From Butyrivibrio sp. (GTDB lineage Bacteria > Bacillota > Clostridia > Lachnospirales > Lachnospiraceae), in the NCBI RefSeq assembly GCF_017940685.1, contig NZ_JAGAYD010000265.1, positions 1 through 46,455 on the forward strand: a stretch of 46,455 nucleotides of DNA. Reading direction: 5' to 3'. Shown piece by piece: positions 26,966-35,063 of this stretch (the first letter of the stretch is position 1; each line of letters starts with the position of its first letter). The translations under genes and the position numbers were made by a program. The notes under the pieces are model-generated. The model was not told where the DNA came from. It saw only the letters and a list, made by a program, of their open reading frames with translations, and did no database searches.

Positions 26966-26990
26966 TATATGTACATAAGGAGTGAAGACT

Positions 26991-27308
26991 ATGCCAAAAA
27001 AATCGACCGTATTATTACCTGAAACAACGGAAATTTTAGAACAGATGGGCCTTCAGATAAAATATGCGAGGCTCAGGAGAAAAATAAGTTCAGAACTTGT
27101 GGCTGAAAGAGCTGGTATCAGTAGGGCGACCCTGGTTGCTATAGAAAAAGGAGCGTCTTCCGTAGCCATTGGTTGCTATGCCGCAGTGCTTCATGCACTA
27201 AATCATATGGATAAAGATCTTTTGCTAGTTGCTAAAGATGATGAACTGGGTCATAAGTTGCAGGATTTGGAGTTACCAGTAAGAAAACGGGCACCAAAGA
27301 GAGGATAG
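26991..27308 (+). CDS. hipB: HipB-like XRE family antitoxin/repressor
   Basis: A 105-residue protein with an XRE helix-turn-helix at about residues 20-75 (QIKYARLRRKISSELVAERAGISRATLVAIEKGASSV), as in HipB. The protein starts with basic residues MPKKSTVLLPE. ATG 26991 has AAGGAG about eight bases upstream; an in-frame GTG at 26982 is less likely. It ends four bases before hipA, so the two are co-transcribed. HipB normally neutralises HipA and represses the promoter; the inverted repeat over the -10 box supports autoregulation. Confidence 0.85.
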   Translation: MPKKSTVLLPETTEILEQMGLQIKYARLRRKISSELVAERAGISRATLVAIEKGASSVAIGCYAAVLHALNHMDKDLLLVAKDDELGHKLQDLELPVRKRAPKRG

Positions 27309-27312
27309 AAAT

Positions 27313-28560
27313 TTGGATAACGAATTCAAGATATATGTTTATGCCGATTATCTAAATTTTAATAATGATCTTGTGGGTACAATAAATGTATCAAGGCAGA
27401 GAGGGAGAGAGTTTTACTCTTTTGAGTATTCAAATGAATGGCTGAAAAAAGGAACGATGGCTCTCGATCCGGACCTTCAGATGTTTAAAGGAAGGCAGTA
27501 TCTTTCGGATGATAAGACTATCTTTGGCGTATTTGCTGATTCATGCCCTGACAGATGGGGACGTAGGCTGATGCAACGACGTGAGGAGCTAAGAGCTAGG
27601 AAGGTCGAGGAAAAGCCAAGGAAGCTGCTTGAAAGTGATTATCTGCTGGGTGTCTTTGATGAAGCCAGGATGGGCGGACTTAGATTTAAGACAGAAATTA
27701 ATGGTGAGTTTCTTTCTGCTGAAAAAGAATATGCAATACCTCCATGGACTTCATTGAGAGAACTGGAGCATGCATCTATAGAGTATGAAAAGAGTGAAAA
27801 TGCTCTGTCTGAAAAATGGCTGAAACAACTTTTGGCTCCGGGATCTTCATTGGGAGGAGCAAGACCAAAAGCTACTGTTGTCGCTCCAGATGGATCGCTC
27901 TGGATTGCAAAATTTCCATCTAAGCATGATGATATCGATTCTGGCGCCTGGGAGATGGTTGTTCACGAACTGGCATTAAAGTGTGGCCTCAATGTTCCGG
28001 AAGCGAAAACGGAGAAGTTTTCAAAACTTGGGACCACTTTTTTGGTAAAGCGTTTTGACCGAGATGGGGATAGAAGAATACACTTTTCCTCTGCCATGAC
28101 CTTGCTCGGGAAAAAAGATGGACAGGATGCTTCGGAGGGAAGCAGCTATCTTGAAATGGTCTCTTTCATAAAGGCTAATGGATCACAACCTATGAGAGAC
28201 ATGAAGGAATTGTGGAAAAGGATAGTTTTTAGTATTGCAGTATCCAATACAGACGATCATTTTCGTAACCATGGATTTATTCTTACTAAATCTGGGTGGG
28301 CACTATCTCCTATGTACGATGTCAACCCGGATATTTATGGAGAGTATCTTTCTTTAAATATTGATGAGTATCAATCTGACCTTAGCTATGAATTGGCGAT
28401 TTCTGTAGCGCAGTATTACGGTATTAGTCAGAAAGAGGCCAAAGAACTGGTAAAAGGGATATCAGAGGTAGTTAGAGATAACTGGCAGAGCCTTGCCCAA
28501 AAACAGAAGATAGGTAGGCCAGAGATTGAACGAATGAAAGGTGTCTTTAACAAGACCTAA
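27313..28560 (+). CDS. hipA: HipA family serine/threonine kinase toxin
   Basis: A 415-residue HipA protein of the type II toxin-antitoxin class. HipA kinases phosphorylate glutamyl-tRNA synthetase or other targets. Seen: a HipA N1-type domain (about residues 1-110), Gly-rich ATP loop GSSLGGARPKA (177-187), catalytic TDDHFRNHGF (Asp314/Asp315) and Mg-binding MYDVNP (Asp336). Start is TTG 27313, with GAGGA about 7 bases upstream. It looks complete and active. It is paired with the preceding hipB gene. Target specificity is not inferable. Confidence 0.92.
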   Translation: MDNEFKIYVYADYLNFNNDLVGTINVSRQRGREFYSFEYSNEWLKKGTMALDPDLQMFKGRQYLSDDKTIFGVFADSCPDRWGRRLMQRREELRARKVEEKPRKLLESDYLLGVFDEARMGGLRFKTEINGEFLSAEKEYAIPPWTSLRELEHASIEYEKSENALSEKWLKQLLAPGSSLGGARPKATVVAPDGSLWIAKFPSKHDDIDSGAWEMVVHELALKCGLNVPEAKTEKFSKLGTTFLVKRFDRDGDRRIHFSSAMTLLGKKDGQDASEGSSYLEMVSFIKANGSQPMRDMKELWKRIVFSIAVSNTDDHFRNHGFILTKSGWALSPMYDVNPDIYGEYLSLNIDEYQSDLSYELAISVAQYYGISQKEAKELVKGISEVVRDNWQSLAQKQKIGRPEIERMKGVFNKT

Positions 28561-28603
28561 AAGGTTCATGTAGAATACTAGCAAAAAATTAGGAACAGGT
28601 AAC

Positions 28604-29749
28604 ATGAAAGAAATAACATTAGAAGAACTAAAGAAATTAAATAGAGACGATTACGAGCTTATCGATATAAGAGACGAAGGTCCAAGGACATATGGAATGA
28701 TGCCAGGAGCCATTGCAATCCCATTGGAGACAGAGTTTGAGAAGTCGGTAGAAATGATATCAGAAATTCCCATGGAGAAGAAGCTTATTTTTTACTGCGA
28801 TTTTGGCCGAAAGACCGCCGTTCTTGATGAAGGTGGACCATTGGAGGGCAGGGACTGCTACAGCCTTCAGGGTGGCTATACAGGCTATATCTGCGCACAG
28901 ATCGCTGATATGGGTGATCTAGAGGAGCGAAGAAAAAAGGCGGAGCTTAGCATCAGAAAGAAGTTTCATAAGACGCTCTTTTCCCCATTTGCAAAGGCCT
29001 GCAAGATGTACCACCTCATAGAAGAGGGCGACAACATTGCAGTATGCATTTCCGGCGGAAAAGACTCTATGCTCATGGCCAAGCTCTTTCAGGAGATCCA
29101 AAAGCACAGACAGTGCAACTTTGAGCTGACTTTCCTGGTAATGGATCCTGGGTACAACTCAGATAACAGGGCGCTTATTGAGAGTAATGCAAAGGCCCTC
29201 GGTATTCCTGTCACTATTTTTGAGAGCACAATTTTTGATGCCGTGGATACTATCGAAAAGAGTCCTTGCTACATATGTGCAAGAATGCGAAGGGGCTATC
29301 TTTATAGTAAGGCCAAGGAACTTGGATGCAACAAGATTGCGCTTGGACACCACTACGACGACGTTATTGAAACTATCCTTATGGGAATGCTCCATGGTGG
29401 CCAGTTCCAGACCATGATGCCCAAGCTTCACAGTACTAACTTCGAGGGAATGGAGCTCATAAGGCCCCTTTATTTCGTCAGGGAAAAAGATATTTGTGCG
29501 TGGCGTGACTATAATGACCTGCATTTTCTTCAGTGCGCTTGCCATTTCACAGAGACCTGCACAACCTGCCACGAGGATGGAACCACATCTTCAAAGAGGC
29601 TTGAGACCAAGAAGCTCATCGCTCAGCTTAAGAAGAGCAACCCTTACGTTGAATCAAACATTTTCAAGAGTGTAGAAAACGTGAATTTAAACAGTGTCAT
29701 CGAGTATAAGCAAGATGGCGTAAGACACAACTTTTTAGACAATTATTGA
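28604..29749 (+). CDS. Rhodanese-TtcA type PP-loop fusion protein
   Basis: A 381-residue fusion. The first 100 residues form a rhodanese domain (YELIDIRDEGPRTYG; active-site loop CDFGRKTA, Cys65). Then comes a PP-loop ATPase of the TtcA/TilS family: AVCISGGKDSMLM (SGGKDS at 150-155), ALGHHYDDVIETILM and Cys pairs CYIC (222, 225) and CACHFTETCTTC (311-322). TtcA thiolates cytidine in tRNA using an iron-sulfur cluster. Fusing a sulfurtransferase to the thiolase would provide its sulfur directly; this is inference. The Cys-rich C-terminal segment CACHFTETCTTC is longer than a simple CxxC. It lies after hipBA and ends at a bidirectional terminator. Confidence 0.85.
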   Translation: MKEITLEELKKLNRDDYELIDIRDEGPRTYGMMPGAIAIPLETEFEKSVEMISEIPMEKKLIFYCDFGRKTAVLDEGGPLEGRDCYSLQGGYTGYICAQIADMGDLEERRKKAELSIRKKFHKTLFSPFAKACKMYHLIEEGDNIAVCISGGKDSMLMAKLFQEIQKHRQCNFELTFLVMDPGYNSDNRALIESNAKALGIPVTIFESTIFDAVDTIEKSPCYICARMRRGYLYSKAKELGCNKIALGHHYDDVIETILMGMLHGGQFQTMMPKLHSTNFEGMELIRPLYFVREKDICAWRDYNDLHFLQCACHFTETCTTCHEDGTTSSKRLETKKLIAQLKKSNPYVESNIFKSVENVNLNSVIEYKQDGVRHNFLDNY

Positions 29750-29756
29750 TCTTTCA

Positions 29757-29793
29757 AAAGAAAAAACTTTCCGAAATGGAAAGTTTTTTCTTT
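29757..29793. terminator. Bidirectional Rho-independent terminator
   Basis: AAAGAAAAAACTTTCC pairs with GGAAAGTTTTTTCTTT around a five-base loop (29773-29777). The A/T flanks give a T run on both strands, so it serves the convergent rhodanese-TtcA and beta-helix lipoprotein genes. Confidence 0.92.
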
Positions 29794-29801
29794 GAGGGGT
29801 T

Positions 29802-31322
29802 TTAATTCAATGCTACTCCGTTTACATAAAGAGTGTAGCCATTTGAGTTTATGCTGGATACATCGCCGTCAAAGGAGGAAATATAAGTGTCTGCGGTGAG
29901 TGTCCAGGTGCTGCTTTTATCTATAGAAACGCTGACAGTTCCAACTTCAGTTGATACTGTGTCGCCCTTGGCATTTTTAATATTTCCGCTTACGGTTCCT
30001 GTAAAGTCAGAACCATCAGAAAGGTTCAGGGTGAGCTCTGAATCACTGCCGACCAGGACTGTGCCTTCTAGTGTCTGGTTGGTGGCATTAAGAGTTGCCT
30101 TGTTTGTGTCTCCGGTCCAGCCATCAGAACATACTGAAATGAGTATGTTTTCTGAGTCTTTGTTGGTGATCTTAACGTTGTTTAGGTTGATCACTGCGGA
30201 GGTGTTGGTTACATGGAAGACATGGCCGTTTTTGCTGGTGAGACTTCCGCCTGTCATTGTAAATGTTGAAGTACCGCTGTCTGCATCTCCGGACATTGAC
30301 TGATAGATCATGATGCTGTCATAGAAGGTGGCATTACCGTTGGTATCTGTGTTATTGGCAGTCAGATTGCAGTCGTTTAATGTGATTGAATTGATACCCT
30401 CAATGCATACGCCCTCTGAGAGGTTTGAGGTAAGGGTGGCGTTTGAAACCGTAATATCTGCAGTTGAGTAAATTGCAGGAGAACCAAGGCCATTAGTTGT
30501 GTAGCTTCCGCCGTCAACTGTAACTGTTCCGCCGCCTCTGTCTGTTCTGATAGCGGCTGAAGATCTTCCGCTGGTCTCGATATTAAGGTCATAGGCCTCT
30601 GTGATACCGCCGCCGGTTGTCATGATACCGCCGGAACCATCGCCTGTTGTGGTGATCTTTGAGTCAGAGATGATAACCTTTGTTCCATCGCCTGAAGCTC
30701 CGTTCTGGCCGCCGTTATCGCCGTATGAAAATACGCCGTTGGCTCCGTCTGCATCAGAGGTGATGGTTGCGCCGGAAATTGTTGTGGTGGATCCGTCTTT
30801 TACAAGGACAGCTGCATTAAGTCCATAGAAATTGCAGTTGTCGCCGCCGTCAGAATCTCCGGTCTTTGAAACAGTAGCATCTGTTATTGAAACAGCTTCT
30901 GAAGTGCTGACAAGAAGCGCACTTTCATCTGCTGTAGTACTTTTATAAGTTTGTCCGGTTTGGGAATCCGCAGATGTGATGGTGGTTGACGCAGTGTAGT
31001 CGATGTCTGCGCTGCTGCTCCCACCGCCAAATCCGCCACCGGGAGGATTGCCAGGTGCATTGCCGTCGGGTGGGTTGCCAGGATTTTCGCCGTTTGGTGC
31101 GCCTCCATCAGGAGGATTTCCTGGAGCTTCACCACTTGGGGCTTCTCCATCAGGAGGATTTCCTGGAGCTTCACCATTTGGAGCCTCTCCATTAGCCGGT
31201 GTATCAGGGGCCTCTACAGTTGTTTCAGCTGAAACTTTATCAGTTCCGCAGGCTGAAACAGCCAAGCACATTGCTGTGATCATTCCAATCGATAAAACTT
31301 TCTTGATATCTCTTTTCTTCAT
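29802..31322 (-). CDS. Beta-helix lipoprotein with repetitive Pro/Gly/Asn linker
   Basis: A 506-residue surface lipoprotein. The signal peptide ends VSAC (Cys25). Residues about 40-100 are a low-complexity spacer of repeated APGNPPDG-type units. The remaining 400 residues are Ser/Thr/Gly/Asp/Asn-rich, with repeated strands such as TISGATITSDADGANGVF, KVIISDSKITTTGDG and TVTVDGGSYTTNG, typical of a right-handed parallel beta-helix. There are no clear catalytic residues; adhesin or polysaccharide binding is possible. The gene lies divergent from the GH27 operon, and its linker DNA contains a tandem repeat. Similar proteins occur as cell-surface proteins of unknown role in Clostridia. Confidence 0.8.
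   Translation of the reverse strand: MKKRDIKKVLSIGMITAMCLAVSACGTDKVSAETTVEAPDTPANGEAPNGEAPGNPPDGEAPSGEAPGNPPDGGAPNGENPGNPPDGNAPGNPPGGGFGGGSSSADIDYTASTTITSADSQTGQTYKSTTADESALLVSTSEAVSITDATVSKTGDSDGGDNCNFYGLNAAVLVKDGSTTTISGATITSDADGANGVFSYGDNGGQNGASGDGTKVIISDSKITTTGDGSGGIMTTGGGITEAYDLNIETSGRSSAAIRTDRGGGTVTVDGGSYTTNGLGSPAIYSTADITVSNATLTSNLSEGVCIEGINSITLNDCNLTANNTDTNGNATFYDSIMIYQSMSGDADSGTSTFTMTGGSLTSKNGHVFHVTNTSAVINLNNVKITNKDSENILISVCSDGWTGDTNKATLNATNQTLEGTVLVGSDSELTLNLSDGSDFTGTVSGNIKNAKGDTVSTEVGTVSVSIDKSSTWTLTADTYISSFDGDVSSINSNGYTLYVNGVALN
31039..31188. repeat. 42-bp tandem repeat in lipoprotein linker
   Basis: The block starting CCATCAGGAGGATTTC at 31105 recurs at 31147, a 42-bp (14-codon) period, and weaker related units extend to 31039. 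It encodes Gly-Asn-Pro-Pro-Asp units of the linker on the minus strand. Such arrays often vary in copy number between strains. Confidence 0.75.
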
Positions 31323-31370
31323 AAGAACTCTCCTTGTTGTTTGTTTATGAGGTGATTATGAAACTCGAAC

Positions 31371-31412
31371 CTTAAAACAACTTAAAGAATTTAATATCTT
31401 TTCATGTATAAT
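31371..31412 (+). promoter_or_regulatory. Promoter of GH27 operon with CTTAAA direct repeats
   Basis: CTTAAA occurs at 31371 and again at 31381, a 10-bp period, and a TATAAT follows at 31407-31412, 20 bases after the second copy. This is the geometry of OmpR/PhoB-type response-regulator sites that take the place of a -35 box. No good -35 hexamer is seen. A related pair lies before the histidine phosphatase gene (36118). Confidence 0.6.
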
Positions 31413-31458
31413 TATTAGTGACTGTGTCGTAAGATGGATTGTGAGGGGTTATTTAGCT

Positions 31459-32754
31459 ATGGAGAAGGAAAAAATGATCGCAAAAAGACCTCCTATGGGG
31501 TGGAACAGCTGGGACTGTTATGGCGCCAGTGTAAATGAAGAAGCGCTTCTTGGAAATGCCAGATATATGCACGATCACTTGAAGGAATACGGATGGGAAT
31601 ATGTTATCTGCGACATTCAGTGGTATGAGCCCACTGCGGATTCCCACGAATATCATAAATTTGCCAGGCTTGAGATGGACGAATACTCAAGACTCATCCC
31701 AGCGGTAAACAGATTTCCTTCTGCAGCAGACGGAAAAGGCTTTGGACCTATAGCAGAGCAGATCCATGATATGGGGCTTAAGTTTGGAATTCACATAATG
31801 AGAGGCATTTCGAGACAGGCAGTTCATAATAATACCAAAATACTTGGAAGTGATGCTACTGCCAGGGACATAGCGCATCCTGCATCAATCTGCATGTGGA
31901 ATACAGACATGTACGGTGTTGACGCTGAGGCAGATGGCGCTCAGGAATACTACAATTCAATTTTCAAGCTGTATGCGCAGTGGGGAATTGATTTTGTTAA
32001 AGTTGATGACATTGCAAGGATTGACTGTGGAAAAGAGGCACCCGGAGCCGGCGTTTCAGAGATAGCACTTATAAGGAACGCGATTGATGCCTGCGGAAGG
32101 AAGATCGTATTGTCCCTTTCTCCGGGACCGGCGAGAGTTGAGCAAAAGGACTATCTTCTTGAAAACGCCAATATGTGGCGAATGACAGATGATTTCTGGG
32201 ATAAATGGGAGCTTCTCTACGGTATGTTTGAGAGATGTCATGCCTGGGAAGGAATCGGATGCAAAGGCCACTGGCCTGATTGCGATATGCTTCCTTTGGG
32301 GCATCTGTGCCTTTGCAATAAGGAAAACGGACAGGTTGGTCATTATACGCATTTTTCAGAAGATGAGCAAAAGGTCATGATGACCCTGTGGTGCATATTC
32401 AGGTCTCCACTTATGATAGGCTCAGAACTTCGGGATAATGATGATTTTACTTTGAGTCTTCTTACCAACAAAAGGCTTCTTGATATGCACAGATACGGAA
32501 GGAAAGCTCGCCAGGTCACCAGAAAAGATGACTGTATTATCTGGAAGAGCGCATCCAAAGAGGGAAAAACGTATGTTGCGGTCTTTAACATTGGTGAAAA
32601 GAAGAACAAGATCAAGCTGAAATTCAAGGATATTGGATTAGGATCTGGCAGCGAGGTTAATGCTGTTGAAATATGGACAAATCTGTCTGTGACAATAAAA
32701 GATAAGCAGAGTGTGGAACTTGAGCCTCACAGCGTTAAATGCTATGAAATATGA
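31459..32754 (+). CDS. GH27 alpha-galactosidase
   Basis: A 431-residue glycoside hydrolase of family 27, cleaving alpha-galactosides by a retaining mechanism. The N terminus RPPMGWNSWDCYGASVNEE is typical. The nucleophile candidate is Asp183 or Asp184 in DFVKVDDIARID, and the acid/base lies in RMTDDFWD (Asp244/245). A C-terminal beta-domain ends the protein. It has no signal peptide, so it should be cytosolic, acting on imported galactosides. Starts at ATG 31459 (GAGGGG 10 bases upstream) or ATG 31474 (GGAGAAGG 6 bases upstream) are both possible; the latter gives the more common family N terminus. It leads an operon with the pyruvate kinase-like and SGNH genes. Confidence 0.92.
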   Translation: MEKEKMIAKRPPMGWNSWDCYGASVNEEALLGNARYMHDHLKEYGWEYVICDIQWYEPTADSHEYHKFARLEMDEYSRLIPAVNRFPSAADGKGFGPIAEQIHDMGLKFGIHIMRGISRQAVHNNTKILGSDATARDIAHPASICMWNTDMYGVDAEADGAQEYYNSIFKLYAQWGIDFVKVDDIARIDCGKEAPGAGVSEIALIRNAIDACGRKIVLSLSPGPARVEQKDYLLENANMWRMTDDFWDKWELLYGMFERCHAWEGIGCKGHWPDCDMLPLGHLCLCNKENGQVGHYTHFSEDEQKVMMTLWCIFRSPLMIGSELRDNDDFTLSLLTNKRLLDMHRYGRKARQVTRKDDCIIWKSASKEGKTYVAVFNIGEKKNKIKLKFKDIGLGSGSEVNAVEIWTNLSVTIKDKQSVELEPHSVKCYEI

Positions 32755-32769
32755 GGCAGAGGGATTTTT

Positions 32770-33765
32770 ATGATAGATATATTTGGAACATTGGGGCCGG
32801 CTTGCGATAGCGAAGCAGTTCTGTCTGAGATGATTTCTAATGGAATGACAGGCATAAGGGTCAATTTATCTCATGTGATGCTTGCAGACTGTGCGGCTAG
32901 TATAGACAGGGTCAAAAGAGCTGCAAAAGAAAATGGGGTATCTCCTAAAATTCTGATAGATATGCAGGGACCGGAGCTAAGGATAGGGCGCTTCGAGGGA
33001 GGGATGGTACTTAAAGCTGGAGAAACAGTAGGGCTTGGCGTTGAAGGAATTCCCTTGGATGACGCTGTGATAAAAGAGCTTTCGGCGGGAGATGAGGTGC
33101 TGCTTGATGATGGCAAGATCCTTGGAGAAATTTCTTTTGCAGGCGAACAGAAAGCTACAATGCGCATCATCCGTGGCGGCGAGCTGACCCAGAGAAAGAG
33201 CATACTTATAAAGGGCAAGGATTTAAGGCTTTCAGCCATTACTGCAGATGACAGGGAAAACCTTAAACTGGCAAAAGACCTTGGGATCACCGGGATCATG
33301 CAGCCTTTTGTAAGGAGCAGGGAAGACCTTATGGAGGTCAGAGTTGCCCTTGATGTGTGCGGCTGCACAGGCCTTAGAATATATGCAAAGATTGAAAACA
33401 TGGAGGGTGTAAAGAACTTAAGCTCCTTTATAGATCTTTGCGATGAGGTGATAATCGCCAGGGGAGACCTTGGAAATAATATGGATCTATGGGCACTTCC
33501 AAGGGTTCAGAAAGAGATTTCCGGGATCTGTAACGAGGCCTGTAAGCCTTTTATGGTGGTGACGCAGATGCTTGCATCCATGGAAAAGAGCGAAGTTCCC
33601 ACCAGGGCAGAGGTAAGCGACATATTTAATGCGGTACTGGACGGAGCTTCGTCTGTGATGGTCACAGGGGAAACTGCAATTGGCGTTAATCCGGCGGAAG
33701 TAATAAAGTATTTGAGTAATACCGCAAGGGAAGCAGAAAAGTATATTGGGGAGGAGCGGAAATGA
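32770..33765 (+). CDS. Truncated pyruvate kinase-like protein
   Basis: A 331-residue protein matching the barrel and B domains of pyruvate kinase (IDMQGPELRIGRF; the catalytic-Lys segment YAKIENMEG; ARGDLGNNM; VTQMLASMEKSEVPTRAEVSDIFNAVLDG; GETAIG). It ends where the C-terminal domain (about 120 residues, effector binding and tetramer contacts in normal enzymes) would begin. The substrate-loop NLSH replaces the usual NFSHG, and SGETA is TGETA. Starts at ATG 32770 and overlaps the next gene by 4 bases. It may still be catalytic with altered regulation, or a paralogue with a different substrate. The cell's main pyruvate kinase is presumably elsewhere. Confidence 0.85.
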   Translation: MIDIFGTLGPACDSEAVLSEMISNGMTGIRVNLSHVMLADCAASIDRVKRAAKENGVSPKILIDMQGPELRIGRFEGGMVLKAGETVGLGVEGIPLDDAVIKELSAGDEVLLDDGKILGEISFAGEQKATMRIIRGGELTQRKSILIKGKDLRLSAITADDRENLKLAKDLGITGIMQPFVRSREDLMEVRVALDVCGCTGLRIYAKIENMEGVKNLSSFIDLCDEVIIARGDLGNNMDLWALPRVQKEISGICNEACKPFMVVTQMLASMEKSEVPTRAEVSDIFNAVLDGASSVMVTGETAIGVNPAEVIKYLSNTAREAEKYIGEERK

Positions 33766-34316
33766 GGACGCTTTTTATTGGCAACAGCCACACTTACTAC
33801 AACGACATGCCTGGGATTTTCAAGGAGATCTGCAAAGAAAACGGTATAGACATGCAGGTAACAATGCTCACTAAAGGGGGAATGGGCCTTGATTACCACG
33901 CAGACAACGAACAGACCAGGTTCAATATCTTATATGGGGATTATGATTTCGTTATCCTTCAGCACGTTGCCCATCCTATGGGCGAGTTTTCGGTGATGGA
34001 AGACGGGGCTGACAGGATCATGGAGTGGATCAGAAAGACTAAGGCAAAGCCCTGCTTTTACATGACCTGGACCAAGGAGGGGGACGAAGAGTCCCAGCCT
34101 GAGATGTCTGAGCGTTACAGGAAGCTTGCTAAAAAGTATGGATGTCTTTTGGCACCTGTAGGAGAGAGATGGTGGGAGCAGATCCATGCTCATCCCGAGA
34201 CAGATCTTTTCTTCGAAGACAGAAGGCATGCGTCACTTGAAGGATCTAAACTGATCGCGAAAACAATATTCGAAACACTTAAAGAAGAAATGGAGTTTAA
34301 AGAAGTAAATGCTTAA
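33762..34316 (+). CDS. SGNH/GDSL-type hydrolase
   Basis: A 184-residue protein with the nucleophile block FIGNSHTYYNDMP (Ser9), a GGMGLDYH segment (Gly), FVILQHVAHP (an N/Q-type block) and the catalytic DRRHAS (Asp-x-x-His). This is the SGNH hydrolase order, likely an esterase or acetylesterase. There is no signal peptide, so it is cytosolic. Start overlaps the preceding stop (ATGA), and the TcdA gene overlaps its end by 8 bases. With the GH27 gene in the same operon, de-acetylation of imported glycans is possible. Confidence 0.82.
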   Translation: MRTLFIGNSHTYYNDMPGIFKEICKENGIDMQVTMLTKGGMGLDYHADNEQTRFNILYGDYDFVILQHVAHPMGEFSVMEDGADRIMEWIRKTKAKPCFYMTWTKEGDEESQPEMSERYRKLAKKYGCLLAPVGERWWEQIHAHPETDLFFEDRRHASLEGSKLIAKTIFETLKEEMEFKEVNA

Positions 34317-35028
34317 TGAGTTTTCAAGAACACAGTTATTATATGGTAAAGAGGCTATGGATAAACTCGCAGCCTCAAGGGTAGCTGTGTTTGGAATTGG
34401 TGGCGTAGGCGGCTATACAGTGGAGGCACTGGCCCGTTCAGGAATAGGTGCTTTGGACCTCATAGATAATGACCAGGTCTGCCTTACTAATATAAACAGA
34501 CAGATAATTGCCACCCAGAAAACAATTGGAAAATATAAAGTAGATGTGGCAGAAGAGAGGATCCACGACATTAATCCTGAGTGCAAGGTCAGAACCTACA
34601 AGACCTTCTACCTGCCTGAAACTCAGGATCAGTTTGATTTTTCAGAATACGATTATGTGGTAGATGCCATAGATACGGTTACAGGTAAGCTTACGATCAT
34701 TGAGAATGCTAAAAAGGTGAATGTGCCTGTGATTTCTGCCATGGGAGCCGGAAATAAGCTGAATCCTACAGGATTTGAGGTGGCTGATATTTACGATACA
34801 TCTGTCTGCCCGCTGGCAAAGGTCATGAGACATGAATGCAAAAAAAGAGGGATTGACTCCCTGAAGGTAGTGTATTCTAAAGAAAAGCCAATTGCGCCGC
34901 TTGAAACATCAGAGGAAGTAACCAATAAAAGGGTTACTCCCGGATCCACAGCCTTTGTGCCCTCTGTAGTGGGGCTTATCATAGCTGGTGAGATCATCAA
35001 TGATCTCACAAAAGAGTTTAGAGCATAA
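34309..35028 (+). CDS. tcdA: tRNA threonylcarbamoyladenosine dehydratase (ThiF/E1-like)
   Basis: A 239-residue E1-like protein of the TcdA/CsdL group, which activates ct6A cyclisation of t6A37 in tRNAs. Signatures: FSRTQLLYGKEAMDKLAASRVAVFGIGGVGGYTVEALARSGIG (GxGxxG nucleotide loop), INRQIIATQKTIGKYKVDVAEERI and the C-terminal GSTAFVPSVVGLIIAGEII. It overlaps the SGNH gene by eight bases. The tRNA role is from family knowledge; the operon partners do not suggest it. Confidence 0.92.
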   Translation: MLNEFSRTQLLYGKEAMDKLAASRVAVFGIGGVGGYTVEALARSGIGALDLIDNDQVCLTNINRQIIATQKTIGKYKVDVAEERIHDINPECKVRTYKTFYLPETQDQFDFSEYDYVVDAIDTVTGKLTIIENAKKVNVPVISAMGAGNKLNPTGFEVADIYDTSVCPLAKVMRHECKKRGIDSLKVVYSKEKPIAPLETSEEVTNKRVTPGSTAFVPSVVGLIIAGEIINDLTKEFRA

Positions 35029-35063
35029 AGGAAAAATACTAATTTCAAAATGAGGGGAAAAAT

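Noticed and set aside
31003-31350. Plus-strand Pro/Gly-rich open frame
   Set aside because: It is the mirror image of the tandem repeat in the beta-helix lipoprotein linker, with no start signals.
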